64,000 nt of DNA, taken from NCBI GenBank assembly GCA_947359465.1, contig OX375883.1, forward strand, positions 17,610,088-17,674,087. Reading direction: 5' to 3'. Shown piece by piece: positions 32,731 through 44,815 of this stretch. Below the pieces are notes generated by a model. The model worked only from the letters and a program-made list of their open reading frames with translations, was not told the origin of the DNA and did not search any database. This stretch comes from Metellina segmentata (taxonomy: Eukaryota; Arthropoda; Arachnida; Araneae; Tetragnathidae). Position 1 is the first letter of the stretch, and the number at the start of each line of letters is the position of its first letter. The translations under genes were made by a program, and so were the position numbers.

Positions 32731-35446
32731 TAAGGGGGTCCGAGACACAAAAATCGTCAAATTTTCGAATTTATTTATTGTTTATCTTAAAAAATTCTCT
32801 GCGTTTTTTTGCTTAAAATAATGTCTGAATCATGTTTCTATCTTAATTAGAACGAGAGATATAATTATGTTTGTGGTTCGTTGTTTTGAAAATCTAACAT
32901 TCAGACAGCTGTTGTCATGGCAACGATTTCTCGTGAAATGTAAGCACAGATTTTTCGCCGTGTTTTTCCGGATATTATTGAATATTTTTTTATCAAACTT
33001 TAAAGGAATTTATTTTAAACCTTAATTTTTATAATTATACAACTCAACTCTTCAACAGTGAAGTGAAAGGAAGAGATAGAATGTTTATTTGAACATCGCT
33101 TGCATTCGAACGTTGCTCTTTTTGTATGCTTAAAAGTTGCTGTTTCTTGTATTTTTGTCAGAGAAATTTTAAAAATTTTGTTCGAAAAGTGTTTGAAAAT
33201 GCCTAGAAAGAGGAATTCTCAACGTGTAAGGTCTGAGATAATAAAAAAATAAGATTAACAGAGGCAAATTGTGAGACTAGTGAGACCTTAGTGGCTGCTG
33301 AAAGTGAAGTAGTGAAACGACTTGACAAGCGAAATGTGTCATCGCCTCAGAAAAAACACTTACCTGATGAAATGAATGAAATTTACCTTATTATAAAAAA
33401 ACTGTTTTGCGTAATATTATAAGTTGTTGCTGTAAGCAGAATATTTTAGAACTTCATTTTGGTAAGCAGTTTGGTTTGGCCCAAGACTTAAAAGTTATAT
33501 ACAAAAATTGTTGTTTTGAGTCTTCACACAATTCATCAAGCAAAGTACTTGGTCAGAGGGACTCGTATGATGTTAATCGCAGAACAGTGGTTGTCCTTAC
33601 TGAACTGGGGAAAGGACATGCAGGACTGGAAAAATTGTCTTATGTCATGAACTTGCCTTGCATGGACTCTAAAACTTTTACCAGGTACTTGAGATTTTTC
33701 CATTCTTCCTCTTTGGAAATATTTCATGAGCGGCAAAAAGACATTCAAAGAAAGTCAAAGAAGCTCATTCCATCTTCTCCAAATCTTCATCTGATCTAGT
33801 GAATATAACTGTGAGCTATGATGCCACTTGGCATAAAAGAGGTCACACATCCAATTATGCAGTTGGGTGTGTGATTGACGTACTTACTGGCTATGTGAGT
33901 GATAGACCATGCGGTATCGTCAAAAATCTGCTACAACTGTGCAGAAACCAAAAAAGCTCTAGGCAAGGCCTCGCCTGAATTCGCTGTGTGGTACCAAGGT
34001 CATGCTCCATTTTGCCACACAAACTATGTTGGATCTTCTGGTGGAATGGAGGCAGATATGGCTTTACAATTGCGGAAACGCTTGGAGGAGATTGGATTTA
34101 GATACGTCGAAGTAGTTGGAGGTGGAGACGCTAAAACGTTTCTCGAACTTCAAGCTTCAAATGTGTATGGTAAAGATGTATCGTTGCAAAAAATCCCATC
34201 CGTTGCTTTACGGAGAGTAGTGGAAAATGAAAAGAGAAGAGGGATAAAACTCGGTGTAAAAAAGCACGGAAGCCTGAGTGACACTACGATAAAAAAAAAT
34301 TAAGAGATACTACCAGAACGCTATAATTCGCAACAAAAACAATATCAAAGGGATGAAAAGAGATACTTATGTAATCCTTCAACACTGCAGCTCAACAGAT
34401 TGGAAACCAAAGCATGCGACATGCCGTGCTGGGAAAGAATCCTGGTGCTTTTACAATCGAGCCCTCGCTCTGAATCAAATTCCCACTGCCCACAAAACGG
34501 CAATCAAAACTCCCCTGCGAGAGAACATTGTTGCAAAAAAAAAATGCCTATTCCAGGGGAGAGACACAAAATAGGAATGAATCGGTTCATAACATGATTT
34601 GGAACCGTTGTCCCAAAACTATGAATTGTTCGAAGGTAAGGGTTGATATTGCTGCGGTTAGAGGCATATCGGACTTCAATAATGGCATAAAGGCCTCAAT
34701 TTTAAGTTTATATGATTCTATATTCCTGTCTCCATGCCAATCATCCGTAAACATGTTGCGAAAAATACGAACAAGACATCTGCGAAAGACATTATTTAAG
34801 TCTACGAAGACTTTTAAACTGTATAGAAAAAGATAGAACTTGCAAAAATAAAACTAAACCAAAGATTTAAGAGGAAATAAAGGAGTTAGATATTCATCTG
34901 GATGCTTTTAAAAGATATTTAAGCATTTTAAAAATTGTAAATAGGTCTTTAAAACTTGAAATGCGCTTTTCTCCATGATGCATTTTTTCAAGATTTCCTG
35001 TATTCAAATTCTTATAAGTCAAGAACCGATAAAGTTTAAGGGTTGAAATCTGGAATATATCTTTTTCAAACATTATACTTTAATTTTGATTCAGCAAATT
35101 TGAAACAAATATTTACTTTTAAGAATATGATTAAAAAATTACTTTCAAATTTTTATTAAAAGTTTTTTTTTTTTTATTGAATTAATATTTTTTAAATTGT
35201 TGAATCAAAATTAAAGTTAATACATTTGTGAATAATTTACTGCAAGAATTTTGAAAATTGATCAAGAATATTTTGAGTTTTAGCAATTTAAATTGACCCC
35301 TCTTTTTTTCAAAATATTTTAACTTAAAATTTTTAAAAAAATTTGTGTTGTGATTTTGCTTATTTGTTAGATGGGTAATCAGTTCAAAAAAATTTCAAAA
35401 TTCTAAATTAATAAATAAATTTTTTTTTTCAATGTGCCCGGACCCC
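32731..35446 (+). mobile_element. Mutator-like DNA transposon (copy 2) with both ends
   Basis: The left end AAGGGGGTCCGAGACAC (from 32732) and right end GTGCCCGGACCCCCTT (to about 35450) form short inverted repeats. AT-rich ATTTATTTA-type sequence flanks both sides, consistent with a ~9-bp target duplication though its exact limits are ambiguous. The transposase is broken. 34840-35430 is AT-rich non-coding tail similar to 15062-15590 of copy 1. Confidence 0.7.
33430..34836 (+). pseudogene. Mutator-like transposase (copy 2)
   Basis: Frames 33407-33799, 33899-34303, 34353-34574 and 34528-34836 give, in order: ELGKGHAGLEKLSYVMN; VSYDATWHKRGHTSNYAVG (about 33812, in the gap); APFCHTNYVGSSGGMEADMA; GVKKHGSLSDTTIKK; and GETQNRNESVHNMIW. 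Colinear with 13640-15062 and better preserved. At least three frameshifts. Confidence 0.75.
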
Positions 35447-35565
35447 CTTAAATTTATTTATACCTACCTTGATTTTAGAACTATTTCTTACGATTTGAAC
35501 AGTGATATCATTTCCAGAATTTTTTATAGAAGGTGTCCGCAGGGCTCGGTGCTGGCACCGCCCTT
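35447..35565 (+). pseudogene. older LINE RT fragment, left part
   Basis: Reads into the RT motif RCPQGSVLAPPL and is cut at 35565 by the 8.2-kb TIR element. The reading frame resumes at 43764. It is not the jockey family found inside that element. Confidence 0.7.
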
Positions 35566-36615
35566 GGGTCATTCCACGCAAAATGAGCAAATAGGCTGTG
35601 GCTGACACATCACCGATTTTAATGAAAATTAGTTTCCAAATAGATCGCATATAGTAAGAAGGAACTGCCAAATATTAAATGTCAGAAATGGATATTTTAT
35701 TTTTTATTGAATTTTAAATTTCAAGGTCACACAAATGTAGATTTTTGTAGCACTAATAGTAGCCTGTTTGAGACCCAATATTTCAAAAAGTTATTGACAC
35801 AAATTATAAATTTTTATATTGTTACATTCTTCAGTAAAAGTTCTTTCAGGAAATGTCAGAATTTTGTTTAATATCCGGAACTTCTCGTTCTGAAGGATCG
35901 GCGAAAATAGAGATTTGTCCAATATGATACCAATTTCAAATTGCTCTAGTACCTCTAAAAATGGAAAGACAATATCAAAAATTATTCTTAACAAAGTCCT
36001 TTTTCTATATAAAAGGTAGGTATAATTTAGTGATTGTAGTCCTATTCCTTATTAAAGAAAAAATAATAATAAAAAAGGAGCCCCCAGGGGCATTCCTTCG
36101 TTAGGTTTGTACGGGCTTCACAACCCCGGGGTACCTGAGTGATCTTCCCTCCCTTTCGTTCTTCTTCTCCTCTAACCTTTGCTTTTTGCTTTTTCTTCCT
36201 CCCTCGTTGTGGTTGCCTCTTCGGAGGTGAGGGCTCCCCTTGAGAAGCTTTTCGCCAGTCTGGGCATTTAGCTCCTCTTGGGGATTATATCACCCACGTG
36301 TTTGCCGTGCGTGGAGACCTGTGTCTTCGGAAAAGGTGATCCTGGTGATTGAGGGACAACATAACGCCCCAATACATTGCTTCGGCTCCTGCTTCGGATA
36401 AACAGGAAGTGTGCTTTGGTCCCAGTACATTGATCGGCTGGTGGGTATATCCTGCTAGGACTAAGGACCTGCTCACCAACTAGCTCCTTAGGGCAGTCAT
36501 AGAGGTGAGTTGGGTCCGTATAGTCCCTGGCTAGCACCGGTGCAGGAACCTGTATCCCCTCGTTGGACTCCATGGTGGGTGGTGCCGCCGGGGACTGAAT
36601 ATTTAATTAATAATC

Positions 36616-37869
36616 ATGGATAACCAAAAACCTACTTCTCCTTCAGTGGAGCATTTATCTACCGAAAGTAATGGAAAAAATACATCAGAACAAAAATTTT
36701 TTATAATTAAAAGTAATGAGGGAAACCTAAAAAATATATCAGCAATTTTACTACATAAAACTATAATAGGCATGGTTGGAGAGACGAAGAACATAAAAAA
36801 AACACTAGCAGGAGATGTACTCGTTGAAGTTTTAAATAATACGCAGGCTTTAAACATACAAAAAATTAAATTCGTTGGTCCAATTGCAGTCACAGTTACA
36901 CCCCATAAAACATTGAACTCATCAAGAGGCGTTATCTCTGAATCTGATTTAGTACATGACACTGAACAAGACATCTTAGAGTCCCTGTCTAATCAATCTG
37001 TAATAAATGTAAAAAGAATCACTATATCAAGAAATGGCCAAAGAATACCCACCAAACACGTAATAATAACTTTCAATACACCAAGCATTCCAAAACACGT
37101 AAAAATAGCCTATATTAATTGCCCAGTGAGACCTTTCATACCAAATCCAGTCCGTTGTTTTAAGTGTCAGAGATTCGGCCACTCTTTTCTCGCTTGCCGT
37201 GGCAAAGAAACCTGCGCAAAATGCTGTAGTACAGATCATAAGACCGATATCTGTACATCATCATCCCTTTGCTGTGTCAACTGCAAAGGTGACCATCCAG
37301 CTTTTGCCAGGTCTTGCCCTAAATTCCAAATTGAAAAAGAAATTCAAACAATAAAAGTTCAACAAAACATTTCATTTCCAGAGGCCAGAAAAATTGTAAA
37401 TGATCGCACCCCGAAACCTGGCATATCTTACTCTTCTATAGTAAAAAAAACTTTCACAACTAATGGAACTCAAACCGATGTAACTATTTTTAAGCCATCT
37501 CCACAACATAAAATTTCAATTAACCAACCTATAACGCCTCTTATCTCTAAAGCATCAGCTACAACCTCAACAAATACAAAACACATAAACCAAACAAATC
37601 GACCTAAAAATACTTCTTTAAAAAGAGCCATATCATCTGAACAAAATAACATTAAAATTTCAAAAAGTTCTTCTCAAACCTCTCTTCAACCTGACGTTTC
37701 ATCCAGAAATATGATAACTAATCCTTCTACCAGTGACCTCATTAATCTTTATAATACTGAAAGCGACATTTCATCTGTAGAAGATGAGGACTTGGAGACT
37801 TCGCCACTGAAGCCCAAGAAGGATCCTCGGCAAGACAAACATCGTCCTAGGACGAGAAATCACAAGTAG
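36616..37869 (+). CDS. jockey ORF1 (Gag-like RNA-binding protein)
   Basis: 417 residues, intact. A central RRM-like region around residues 25-160 precedes three zinc knuckles: CFKCQRFGHSFLACR, CAKCCSTDHKTDIC and CCVNCKGDHPAFARSCP (about residues 180-235). A Thr/Ser/Lys-rich tail ends in a basic stretch RQDKHRPRTRNHK. It coats the LINE RNA and directs the RNP to chromatin. ORF2 begins 29 bp downstream. Confidence 0.92.
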   Translation: MDNQKPTSPSVEHLSTESNGKNTSEQKFFIIKSNEGNLKNISAILLHKTIIGMVGETKNIKKTLAGDVLVEVLNNTQALNIQKIKFVGPIAVTVTPHKTLNSSRGVISESDLVHDTEQDILESLSNQSVINVKRITISRNGQRIPTKHVIITFNTPSIPKHVKIAYINCPVRPFIPNPVRCFKCQRFGHSFLACRGKETCAKCCSTDHKTDICTSSSLCCVNCKGDHPAFARSCPKFQIEKEIQTIKVQQNISFPEARKIVNDRTPKPGISYSSIVKKTFTTNGTQTDVTIFKPSPQHKISINQPITPLISKASATTSTNTKHINQTNRPKNTSLKRAISSEQNNIKISKSSSQTSLQPDVSSRNMITNPSTSDLINLYNTESDISSVEDEDLETSPLKPKKDPRQDKHRPRTRNHK

Positions 37870-37898
37870 TTTTTCCTTTTCCTTTATACTTAATTTTT

Positions 37899-40800
37899 AT
37901 GGCTTCATTCCTTTCCTGGAACTGCCGTGGTTTTCGTCAAAAAATTGATGATGTCAAAGACATCATAAACAACCACAAGCCAGCTGCAATCGCCCTCCAG
38001 GAGACCTTTTTGAGAAGCAATGATTCCACCAACATTCACCATTTCACTACATTCAGAAAAGATTACGATGATGGCCATAGAGCATGTGGAGGTGTTGCAT
38101 TGCTTACCTCCCATGACTTTCCAGTAACTCAAATTAACTTAAAAACAAATCTGCAAGCTCTTGCTGTAAGACTTCACGTAAATATTTTAATAACAATATG
38201 CAATTTATACTTACCTCCTAACACCCGTATTGCCACTTCTGACTTAAATAATTTAATAGATCAACTTCCACAACCATTCATCATACTTGGTGACCTAAAT
38301 GGCCATCATATCCTCTGGGGCAGTTCAGACATTAATCAAAGAGGCAAACAAATTGAGAAACTAATAACGGACAATGATTTATGTATAATGAATAACGGCC
38401 AACCTACTTACTTTCACTCACCTTCACTTACTTACCATTCAATAGATCTGGCAATTTGCACTCCTTCAATTTTGCCATTTTGGACCTTTTCTGTGGATCC
38501 TTACCTTTACAATAGTGACCATTATCCAATTAAACTTAAATATGAAGGCCAATACCAACCTCCCTATGTCAGCAAACCTAACTATATATTTGAAACTGCC
38601 AACTGGCCACTTTTTACTAGCCTCGCTGACCTTACTAATATGGTAGAAAGTGATGATATAAATGAAGTTACTAATAAAATAACAGACATAATTATAGATA
38701 GTGCTGACGCCTCAATTAAAAAAGTTATTAATAAGCCTAAAAAACAGAAGAAACCTTGGTGGAATGAGGATTGTAGCGATGCTTACCGGAAACAAAGGAA
38801 GTCCTGGAATATCTTCAATAGATATCCAACTAGTGAAAATTATATTATTTATAAAAAACAAAAGCGGCATTTCGAAAAATACAACGACGTAGTAAGAGGG
38901 ATTCTTGGGTGAATTATGTAAACAGTATAAATAGCAAGACCACAAGTAAACAACTATGGAACAGGATCAAAAGAATATCCGGTGTTTACCCCAATAGACA
39001 AATCCCGATTCTAGAATGCAATAACCAAGTACTATCAGCACCCAAAGATATAGCAAACGCAATTGCTTCATGCCTTTCCGATATATCCAGCTCCACTAAC
39101 TACTCTGAAAGTTTTAAAAAAATTAAAATTGCATCTGAGAAGAATAAAGTTAATTTCACTTCAAACCGTATATTATCATATAATTGTGATTTTACTTTTT
39201 CCGAATTGACAAAGGCTTTATCCTTAGTTCACAAATCAACTCCTGGCCCAGATAATATTAGTTACATCATGCTCAAACATCTTTCAAATAGTTCTTTAAA
39301 TCATCTCCTTAAATTTTATAACAGAATTTGGAACGAACACACTTTTCCTCAGTCATGGAGGTATGCTACCATAATACCCATACTGAAACCGAACAAAGAC
39401 CCCAAGAATCCTTCGAACTACCGTCCTATAGCCCTGACAAGCTGCTTATGTAAAGTTCTCGAAAAGATGGTCAACGCTAGGTTGGTTTATGTTTTAGAAA
39501 AAGATGAATGTCTCTCTCCACTCCAAAGTGGTTTCAGAAAAAATAGATCCACTATTGACAACTTAGTCGCTCTCGAGACGGAAATAAGAAACTCATTTGT
39601 TCAAAATAAGCATCTCGTTTCGATTTTTTTCGATATCGAAAAAGCGTACGATAGAACATGGAGACATGGGATTTTAAGGGACATTTTTAAAAACGACATA
39701 AGAGGTAATCTGCCTATTTTTATTCAAAAATTTTTAGAAAAAAGATATTTTAAAGTACGGATTGGATCAATTTTCTCAGATGTTTTTATTCAAGAGGAGG
39801 GAGTGCCACAGGGCAGTGTTTTAAGTGTTACTTTATTTATTTTAAAAATTAATGATATTGTTTCTCAATTGCCTCCATCAGTGAAAGGTCTTATTTACGT
39901 TGACGATCTGCAAATTTCATGCGCAGCTAAAGATATTCGTTTAATTGAAAGACAACTTCAACAGGCCGTTAATAAAATCATTCATTGGACTAACGAAAAT
40001 GGTTTCAGTTTCTCACCTTCCAAAACCGCGTGTGTTCATTTTTGTAAAAAACGGAATCTTCATCTTGACCCTGAAATATTTTTCAAAGATATTTTAATTA
40101 ATGTTGTGGACAATTTTAAATTTTTAGGTATCATATTTGACAAGAAGTTGACTTTTCAACCGCATATTTTAAATCTACGCAAACGTTGCGAAAAGGCCCT
40201 CAACATATTAAGAGTTTTATCTAAGTTATCATGGGGATCTGATCGGAATTGTCTTTTAAAAATATATAGAGCATTAATACGATCAAAATTAGATTACGGC
40301 TGCGTGGTGTATGGTTCAGCAAGAAAATCTGCTCTTCAAACCCTGAACACTATCCACCACACAGCTTTACGTTTATGTTCTGGTGCCTTCAGGACTTCAC
40401 CCGTAAGCAGCTTATATGTGGACAATTTTGAACCTTCTCTGGACTTAAGGCGACATTTGTTGTCCTTGGAATATTATTTTAGAATTTCCTCAATCCCTCA
40501 TCACCCATTGCATACCATTCATCACAGTCCGTATTTAAAACGCCTCTATCTAGCTAAAACATCCTTCATCCCTACATTTCACTTAAGAATGCTGGATTTG
40601 ATGAACGGATCCGAACTTTGTTCACTTGACGTTACCCAGAAAAAATTGTATTCTTTCTCTCCTTGGTTTAATCATTATTTTCAATTTCAAAACCCGTTCC
40701 AAAATTTTAATAAAGCAGATACCTCTGATATTATTTACAAACAGCTTTTTCAAAACCATATACAAAAATACACAAATTTTATACAAGTTTACACGGACGG

Positions 40801-41578
40801 ATCGAAAAGGGCAAACTATGTTGGAGCTGCGTTCACTATTAGTCACTCTGTTCACAGTTTTAAACTTCATTCTTCATGTTCTGTTTTTACATCTGAAATC
40901 ATGGCCATATATAAAGCATTGGAATATATATCTGATCATTGTCATAAAAATTGTATCATTTTCACTGATTCATTAAGCGTTTTACAGTCATTGAAACATC
41001 CTGATCATGACAGTCATCCCATTGTTTTAGAATCACTGGAAAAAATTTATCATCTTTCATCCAAAAATTTTAACTTGTTATTTTGTTGGATCCCATCTCA
41101 TGTTGGGATATCTGGAAATGAATTAGTTGACAAAGCCGCCAAATCGGCCGTAAATAATTTTAATCAAACTATCCCTTATCGTGACCTAAAATCTATCATT
41201 TACACATTTTTACAAGACAAATGGCAAAACGAATGGAATGAACAAACTGAAAACAAACTCCATGCTTTAAAACGAAATATAATTCAATGGAAATCGCAAC
41301 CTTTTAGAAGACAGGATGTAATTCTAACACGTCTCCGTATTGGTCACACGCGAATAACCCATAGACACTTCCTCCTCGGAGAAGATCATCCCATTTGTAA
41401 CTACTGCATTTGTCCACTTACGGTGAAACACATTTTAATAGAGTGTTCTCATTTTAATTATCAACGTCTTAAATATTTTAAATCTTATACCTTGACTTTA
41501 GAAGACATGGTTGGGGAGAATCCTCATCCAAATATTTTTAGCTTTTTACATGACATTGGTTTTATCCATCACATATAA
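37899..41578 (+). pseudogene. jockey ORF2: endonuclease-RT-RNase H, one frameshift
   Basis: The endonuclease (37899-38890) has SWNCRG, LQETFL, LGDLNGHH and NSDHYPI. A shift near 38865-38880, in an A-rich run, moves into the frame 38909-41578. RT motifs follow: STPGPDNISY, PILKPNKDP, FRKNRSTIDN, IFFDIEKAYDRTW, GVPQGSVLS, YVDDLQIS. Then RNase H (TDGSK, TSEIMAIYKAL, FTDSLSVL, VDKAAKSAV) and a C-terminal CNYCIC...VKHILIEC zinc-like motif. Apart from the frameshift the protein is complete. Confidence 0.9.
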
Positions 41579-42128
41579 TTTTATGTAGTATTCATTCATC
41601 ATGTTTTTACTCATTTCACTTCATTATTATATTATATATTTGATTTTTTATCTTGAGTTTGGCATAATATGTCCCAAGAGGACTCAATGCCACAAAATCA
41701 TATCCAATCCAATCCAATAAAAAAGGAAAATAATTGAAAACTGCGATTTTTCTGTATTTTTAAATACAAATTTTATTGTGAAGGACAGCTCCGAGAAACT
41801 CACAAATTTTCAGTATTATGTGTCCAGATGTATATTATGTGTCCAGATGTATATTATCTGTCCTGAAATTTTCATCATTGTAATTTGCTTATTTTCGTCC
41901 CAGGAGCATTTTTAACTAGATGAAAACTATAGTTTTATTTTATCGCATGATGAAACGAAACAGGCGAAAACACGCCATTAAGCCATCCATTTCCTCATTG
42001 AAAGAGATGCTATTACATTCAATGACAGATAATAGAATAAATAAACACTATTAAATGAATTATGGTTATAAATGTGCTTGGGTTGCTATAAACTGATAAT
42101 TTTATGCTGAACCGAAAGCTTTCGAATC

Positions 42129-42644
42129 TATTGGGAAACTACTCAAGCTACACTGCACCCATTTGTACTTTATGGGAAGGATAACGAAAACAGGTTTCAA
42201 ATCCTTTCAATGTGTGTTATTAGTGACCATACTAGACATGATACATTGAGTGTATTTACATTTCAGACTGCCGTAATCCCTTTTATAAAAGAAAGGTTTC
42301 TTTCTGTGAAGAAACTTATCTATTTCAGCGATAGGTGTTCAGCACAGTATAAAAACCGGAAAAACTTTTCCAACATTTGCCATCATGAATCCGATTTTGA
42401 ATTGAAGGCAGAATGGCACTTTTTCACTACAAGTCATGGCAAAAGCCCATGCGATGGAATCGGTGGAACTATCAAACGGTTAGCCGCAAGAACAAGTTTA
42501 CAGAGACCATACAACAATCAGATTTTAAATGCAAAACACCTATTTTCCTTCTGTACTTCAACCATTTTAAACATCAAATTCTTTTATGTGCCTTCAACTG
42601 ATGTTATTCAAATTGAGTCTTATCTTCAACAAAAAAAGGCTTAA
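42129..42644 (+). CDS. DDE-like transposase fragment of the 8.2-kb element
   Basis: Open from about 42129 to TAA 42642. Blocks ATLHPFVLYGKDNENRFQ, CVISDHTRHDTLSVFTFQ, LIYFSDRCSAQYKNRKNF, EWHFFTTSHGKSPCDGIGG and TIKRLAARTSLQRP belong to a dispersed invertebrate family. It looks like a transposase: repeated Asp at SDR, SDH and CDGIGG resembles an RNase-H-like core. The N-terminal half is missing upstream (41728-42128 is non-coding, with a ~20-bp tandem duplication near 41814-41853). 42830-43733 is AT-rich with no gene. Confidence 0.6.
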   Translation, partial: YWETTQATLHPFVLYGKDNENRFQILSMCVISDHTRHDTLSVFTFQTAVIPFIKERFLSVKKLIYFSDRCSAQYKNRKNFSNICHHESDFELKAEWHFFTTSHGKSPCDGIGGTIKRLAARTSLQRPYNNQILNAKHLFSFCTSTILNIKFFYVPSTDVIQIESYLQQKKA

Positions 42645-43763
42645 TGAAGTGACCGCAACCATTACGGGAACTCGTAACTGTCATTGCTACATTCCTATTC
42701 CAAATTGTACGACACTAATTCGAGTGTCATATTTATCGCAATCGCCAGGAAAAGAAGTAAAGAATTTAAAAAGAATTCAGCAGCACAAAAAAAAATCACG
42801 TTTCAATAATAGAAGAAGCAAAGTTTAACTTGTGAGCTTTACCACATCGTGAATTTGAAAAGGTAATTAGTTAAAATTCATAATTTCTGTGATACTACGT
42901 TGAAATTTTAAAGCTTGTTTTGACACTCATTTTTTTCTGCTTTTATAATTCACCCTTAAAGTTAAACATGATTTGGTATTTCTTTGTTGAATTAGGGTTT
43001 CATTATCTATATTTTATTTCACTGTTATCATTGTAGTTCTCGTAACATGCATAGAGTGGGAAGCAAATGTTGTGATTTTGTTTTTATTATTGTTGCTTTA
43101 GGACTCAGATTACAATCCTGATTTTTTTTTACAAGTAATATACATATGAAACTGTATTCCTGTGAAATGTCGGTTTTGTAAAAGCTGTCCTTCATTTGAT
43201 TTCTTATGCCTATTTAGAGTAGAAAATTATCATTTTGTACTTTTCGTTAGCTATTTTGAAGATGAAAGAATTAAAATACGACTTCCAAACTCTATCAGTA
43301 ATATTATCATATCTAGCATTGTAACTGGCATGAATTTAAAGTATGTCGTAAAATTTCTTTAGCCCATAGAAATGTTTTTAATTCCGTCAAAAATGACAAT
43401 TTTCCATTTTTTGCAACTAAATTTTGGATTAAATATGATGCTTAAATAGGTTGTTGCCACAGTGAAAAAAAGAACATTTTGTACAGATTATAAAAATGTA
43501 AAACATGTTTGTCTACGTTAAGTAGTTTTTGAGAAACAGAACTTCAAACATGCAACATTAAGCGATCTCGCAACTGTTCTTTAAAGTTGGAAGTCCTAAA
43601 AATGCCTCCAATTTCGAAAATATTTAATTTTGAACCTAATGTTTTTGGATATCATTATTTATGTATAAACTAAACCCCTGTACCAAATTTCATGAAAATC
43701 CATTACCATACGGCCACGGGTTTTTCCTGATTTTTGCTTATTTCACGTGGAATGACCCCCCTG

Positions 43764-44160
43764 TGGAATATATATTTTAATACAATTTTAAGTTTAAATT
43801 TCTGTATTTTTTTTATCTCCAGGCCTTTGCCGACGACCTGGCGCTCATCAAGTGAGGCTCTGGAGACTAATACAAATTATTCACTTGAAATAATTTATAA
43901 CAAACTCGTTGATTTGAAACTGAGCCTGTCGGTCAGCAAATGTCGGTCCATAATATTTTCAAAAAAACGTTATTTTAAATTTTACAATAAATGGAAATAA
44001 TGTAGAAATTGGCCACAATCTCAAATATTTAGGCCTCGTTATTGACAGCCGGCTCACATGGTGTGATCATATACAATCATTAAGAGACCGTTGCTTTCGA
44101 ATTGGATCTCTACAAAAAATTCGCGGCGGAGGATGGGGAGTCGGTGGCCAGCTCCAGAAG
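43764..44160 (+). pseudogene. older LINE RT fragment, right part
   Basis: Continues the RT from 35565: LWNIYFNTIL, then the catalytic FADDLALI near 43825, then LSLSVSKCRSIIFSKK, and after a frame change YLGLVIDSRLTW. Ends near 44160, without endonuclease or RNase H. Confidence 0.75.
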
Positions 44161-44279
44161 GTTACCGACTCCCTCTGCTGAATCCCTCCACTCCATGTGA
44201 CCTTGCTGTCGATATTCAAAATATATAACACTGCCAAAAGACGGCAGCCGGACCCAGAGTTGGGACTGTCCCTAGCCAG

Positions 44280-44687
44280 AAGCTAGCCAAGAAGGAGGCT
44301 AAGAAGCTAAAACAAGCAGAAAAGTTACGCCTTCAACGAGGTACCAACGGAGCACCTGATGCTAATTCACAAATCCGCAAGATTCACAGCTTTGAAACAG
44401 AAAATGTCGTCCTGCTGACCAGCTCTTTTTCTGTCCGCCACACAAAAGGAGGCACAGAACAGAACATGATTTTCGATCGAATGAGCTGTGGGCTTTTCAA
44501 TTTTGAGCGCAATGACATCTTTGTATCCAACAACGAAGACTTGGGATGCTTCATTCTTTACGACACCTTCATGGGATTGGAAGTCAAAACTGATAAGGAA
44601 CTATACAAGGCATGGGAAGACACTGCTTTCCTCAGAATGAAGACCCAAATTCAACGTGGCTTCAGCACTCCAAATCTCCACGAATAA
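44280..44687 (+). CDS. unknown ORF, C-terminal part
   Basis: Open in one frame from about 44280 to TAA 44685. It has a Lys-rich start (KLAKKEAKKLKQAEKLRL), then SFETENVVLLTSSFSVRH, IFDRMSCGLFNFERNDIFV and DTFMGLEVKTDKELYKAW. The composition looks protein-coding and there are no stops, but I recognise no family and no start codon fits well upstream. It lies just 5' of the duplicated viral-like block at 44816. Confidence 0.35.
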   Translation, partial: KLAKKEAKKLKQAEKLRLQRGTNGAPDANSQIRKIHSFETENVVLLTSSFSVRHTKGGTEQNMIFDRMSCGLFNFERNDIFVSNNEDLGCFILYDTFMGLEVKTDKELYKAWEDTAFLRMKTQIQRGFSTPNLHE

Positions 44688-44815
44688 CAATCAACCAAAA
44701 CTACAATACTATATTCTACCGGAACTTTTTCAAAACTTTTTGACGAATCTTTTGAAGCTCACTTTTGAACATTTGATTGAACTGACAGCTATTCATTTTA
44801 AGTTTACTATTAGAA

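Larger units (their letters stand above)
36080..41715 (+). mobile_element. full-length jockey-clade LINE (copy 2)
   Basis: A perfect 12-bp target duplication AATAAAAAAGGA flanks the element (36068-36079 and 41716-41727). The 5' leader is at 36080-36615, ORF1 at 36616-37869, ORF2 at 37899-41578, and the 3' UTR ends in CCAATCCAATCC. This defines both ends of the family and shows that it terminates in an AATCC-type tail. The single visible lesion is a frameshift in ORF2. Confidence 0.95.
35566..43758. mobile_element. 8.2-kb DNA element with ~26-bp terminal inverted repeats
   Basis: Left end GGGTCATTCCACGCAAAATG, right end (reverse) GGGTCATTCCACGTGAAATA. Flanks CCCTT and CCCTG fit a 5-bp target duplication. 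Removing the element and one copy of the duplication restores the LINE RT reading frame. It contains a transposase-like ORF at 42129-42644 and a later full-length jockey LINE. Without the LINE it is about 2.5 kb. Confidence 0.75.
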
